34,125 nucleotides of DNA. Origin: Minisyncoccota bacterium (lineage in GTDB: Bacteria > Patescibacteriota > Minisyncoccia > UBA6257 > 2-01-FULL-56-20). Within the stretch, counting starts at the first letter, position 1, and each line of letters opens with the position of its first letter. Below, piece by piece: positions 29,802 through 34,125 of the stretch. The translations under genes and the position numbers were made by a program. The notes under the pieces were generated by a model. That model saw only the letters and a program-made list of their open reading frames with translations, did no database searches and was not told the origin of the DNA. The stretch lies in assembly GCA_025449695.1 (NCBI GenBank), contig JANWIW010000007.1, positions 1 through 34,125 of the forward strand, in the 5' to 3' direction.

Positions 29802-30476
29802 TATATTCCCCAGCCGGCAAATACCAACACGAACCCTGCCGCGATGGCCAGGATACCGAACCCATAGTAAAGGCCTCGCTCGGAGATCTGCCCGCCGCGC
29901 AGCTTGGCGAGCATCACCGCAACGAAGACGCCCGCCGCGAAAAGGAGCAGGCTCTGGAGAAGATGGTCCAGGGGAAGGAAGAGGATGCTTGCCCCCGCCT
30001 CGAGGAAGAGGAAGGCAGAGAGGGCCGCTTCCGGGGCGTGAGGCGATCCCCCGTCGGCATCGCGCCAGGGCAAGGCGTTCGCGAGCCCGTAGAAGAATAG
30101 TGAGAAGAGCAGCAAGCCGGTGCCTGCCGTGAGGAGCGATATCCAGTTCAGAACGGCGTAATAGAACGACCAGCTTCCCCCGAATATAAAGAGGAATACC
30201 AGCACTTCGTACGCCGTCTCGCGATCAAGGAAAGCCAGGTCCTTGATACCCAGTACGAGAAGGAACACGCAACCGAGGAGGAACGCCGCAGCTCCCTGGC
30301 GCGGCAGGACGGCCGCGAGAAGGAGTGCCGCGGAAAGCGGGAAGAGGAGAGCCCTCGGCCTGAACGGAGGCACGAAGTACGCGATGAGGGCGCCCGCCGC
30401 GAAGATAAGGAATGACGTCCCGAACCGCAGGTTCGAGGCAACCGTAAGATACCACAGGAGCCCGAGCGCCGCGGCC

Positions 30477-33119
<2,643 letters not shown>

Positions 33120-33162
33120 TAGGTAAGGCTGGTAGGTTTTAGCTTACAGGTTGCAGGCCCTG

Positions 33163-33191
33163 ATAATAGTGCATTGGCAATCTCGATGCAA
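33163..33191 (-). promoter_or_regulatory. clpB promoter
   Basis: Minus strand TTGCAT, 17 nt, TATTAT. The -35 lies inside the CIRCE spacer, so a bound HrcA repressor would block RNA polymerase. The start is expected near 33156. Confidence 0.65.
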
Positions 33192-33200
33192 GAGTGCCAA
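33174..33200. promoter_or_regulatory. CIRCE operator (HrcA binding site)
   Basis: TTGGCAATC, a 9-nt spacer, GAGTGCCAA. This fits the consensus TTAGCACTC-N9-GAGTGCTAA with symmetric A-to-G and T-to-C changes and one mismatch (A for C) in the left arm. It lies 55 nt upstream of clpB over its -35. hrcA itself is not in the window. Confidence 0.8.
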
Positions 33201-33316
33201 TTGAAGCTGGTGTATGTCTCATACGACGTTTGTAAATGAAAAGCCTTGCGTCCCCTTTCAGATATACCTCTCTTTATATGAGTATAACATTAACCTTTTC
33301 AAACTCCGCGAACACT

Positions 33317-33345
33317 TTGACTATCGTCAATTAATGTTTTATAAT
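33317..33345 (+). promoter_or_regulatory. Canonical sigma-70 promoter of the lipoprotein gene
   Basis: TTGACT, 17 nt, TATAAT: the best -35/-10 pair in the window. A palindrome TGCACTGTGCA (33345-33355) sits on the start site and may be an operator. The 130-nt leader has a strong hairpin (about 33371-33410, CTTGCAGCT arms). Confidence 0.75.
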
Positions 33346-33470
33346 GCACTGTGCACTTTGACACTCTGGCTTGCAGCTTTTAGGGCCCGTAGGACCTTAA
33401 GAGCTGCAAGTCTGCCTGTAGCAAAATCGTCCCGCCGAGGCAGCCACCCGCTCCCATCTTCGCGAACGCA

Positions 33471-33477
33471 AAGGAGG
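33471..33477 (+). promoter_or_regulatory. Shine-Dalgarno deciding a TTG start
   Basis: AAGGAGG, 6 nt, TTG at 33484. It fixes the lipoprotein start and argues against the longer frame from 33214, which would translate promoter and leader sequence. Confidence 0.75.
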
Positions 33478-33483
33478 ATCACT

Positions 33484-33960
33484 TTGAAGCTCCGTGTTTT
33501 GTTGCTCATTCTCGTCATCATGGCTCTCGGCTGCAACCGCCAGGAGACCATTCCCCCTCGCCCGCCTCCGCCACCGGCGAATCCGTGCGACAGCAATCTG
33601 GAGGTCACCTTCAGCCCGCCGCTCACAAGCGTCGGAGACCTCAAGGAAGTCGCGTACGAGCGCATGCGCACCTCGGGAGAGCCCGTGCCTCCGGGGAGGT
33701 ATTACTTCTCGGCGTACTACGTCCCGGGATACGAGGCGGAAGGACGCTACTTCCTCCTGCGGCCCGAGCACTTCCCTATGAACAGCATGTGCCTGCCCCG
33801 CCCCGGGCCGCACGCGATGTCGCTCCATACCGGCGCCCTGGTCGGACGGAACGGCGTGCGCTTCGGCGACGAGAGAGAGCTCGACCGGTTCGTCGAGTCA
33901 CCCAAGGGCTCCGGCAACTACGTCGCCGCGCCGCCATCCAAGATCCGGCCCCCTCAGTAA
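33484..33960 (+). CDS. Putative lipoprotein of unknown function
   Basis: A 158-residue protein starting at TTG. It has a short lipoprotein signal (KLRVLLLILVIMALGC; lipobox ALGC with Cys at about residue 16), a Pro-rich linker (PPRPPPPPANP) and a soluble domain of about 120 residues with GRYYFSAYYVPGYEAEGRYF. The domain is not recognised. It probably faces outward from the membrane. The strong SD, strong promoter and intrinsic terminator make a self-contained unit unlike most genes here, so it may have been acquired. It is divergent from clpB. Confidence 0.75.
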   Translation: MKLRVLLLILVIMALGCNRQETIPPRPPPPPANPCDSNLEVTFSPPLTSVGDLKEVAYERMRTSGEPVPPGRYYFSAYYVPGYEAEGRYFLLRPEHFPMNSMCLPRPGPHAMSLHTGALVGRNGVRFGDERELDRFVESPKGSGNYVAAPPSKIRPPQ

Positions 33961-33984
33961 CCGCTGCAGGCCACGCATGTCATG

Positions 33985-34012
33985 AACGGCCGCGTTCCAC
34001 GCGGCCGTTTTT
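33985..34012 (+). terminator. Intrinsic terminator of the lipoprotein gene
   Basis: An 11-bp stem (AACGGCCGCGT with its complement), TCC loop, then TTTTT. Confidence 0.88.
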
Positions 34013-34052
34013 GATTCTGCCGTTCCTCGTTGCTTCGTTGCAAGCTGATACT

Positions 34053-34125
34053 TTGTCATTCCCGCCCACCCCGGAATCAACTCCAGCGTCGCGCTAATTG
34101 ATTCCCGCCTGCGCGGGAATGACAA
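34053..34125. repeat. TGTCATTCCCGC hairpin repeat at the window end
   Basis: 13-bp perfect outer arms (TTGTCATTCCCGC and complement) and inner arms GGAATCAA/TTGATTCC. It has the same TGTCATYCC terminus as the other elements, with a third interior type. It ends exactly at the window edge and may continue. Confidence 0.8.

Noticed and set aside
33214-33483. N-terminal extension of the lipoprotein from an ATG at 33214
   Set aside because: It would translate through the -35/-10 promoter and leader hairpin. The SD and lipobox fit the TTG at 33484.

Overview
The window looks like part of a Candidate Phyla Radiation (Patescibacteria, Parcubacteria-like, possibly Kaiserbacteria-related) genome of fairly high GC. 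The reasons are a type IV pilus set beside comF, a giant exported surface protein with a peptidoglycan-binding domain, a DUF1653 protein, a CofE-like ligase far from any F420 pathway, a Cys-rich protein family I associate with these bacteria, compact genes with almost no Shine-Dalgarno (SD) sequences, and many short intergenic hairpin repeats. This placement is inference from gene content; there is no rRNA in the window.

Layout. 1-6.7 kb: minus-strand pilus block pilM-pilN-pilO-small membrane protein-pilB, then pilT, with an opposite-strand DUF3147-like membrane gene and a MITE-like repeat between pilB and pilT. 6.7-11.2 kb, plus strand: comF, a divergent AnmK-like sugar kinase, a two-helix membrane protein, a YhhQ-type queuosine-precursor transporter and an overlapping CofE-like ligase. 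11.2-14.4 kb: a hypothetical gene, tRNA-Arg(GCG), DUF1653, a small membrane protein and a GT-C mannosyltransferase-like enzyme. 14.4-16.9 kb: an AT-richer island with a promoter, stacked hairpins, tRNA-Gly(GCC), two long palindromes and a Cys-rich zinc-ribbon gene flanked by two 74-nt direct repeats whose hairpins differ by compensatory changes. 16.9-22.1 kb: an anchored helical protein, a 43-residue basic ORF, a hypothetical gene with a strong SD, an M23 peptidase, an ECF sigma factor with a probable membrane anti-sigma, an exported helical protein and HU. 22.4-28.6 kb: an O-antigen-ligase-like protein with C-terminal TPRs and an 1134-residue surface protein behind a roughly 335-nt structured leader. 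28.7-34.1 kb: a winged-helix regulator, a polytopic membrane protein, ClpB under a CIRCE operator, and a lipoprotein with a textbook sigma-70 promoter.

How the genes fit together. The pilus motor and assembly genes plus comF fit DNA uptake or twitching. The glycosyltransferase, O-antigen-ligase-like protein, M23 peptidase and surface protein fit envelope building. ClpB is tied to HrcA control. Two modes of translation start stand out: at eight genes a -10 box sits only 6-8 nt before the start codon, implying leaderless mRNAs, while a small set (AnmK-like, the 18.4-kb gene, the 43-residue ORF, the lipoprotein) has strong SDs.

The best candidates for something undescribed are the hairpin families: the 74-nt covarying repeats and their GAA/GAA internal-loop hairpins around tRNA-Gly and the zinc-ribbon gene; phased heptamer arrays (four fixed plus three variable bases) that form inverted repeats at gene boundaries; and a MITE-like family with TGTCATCC ends.
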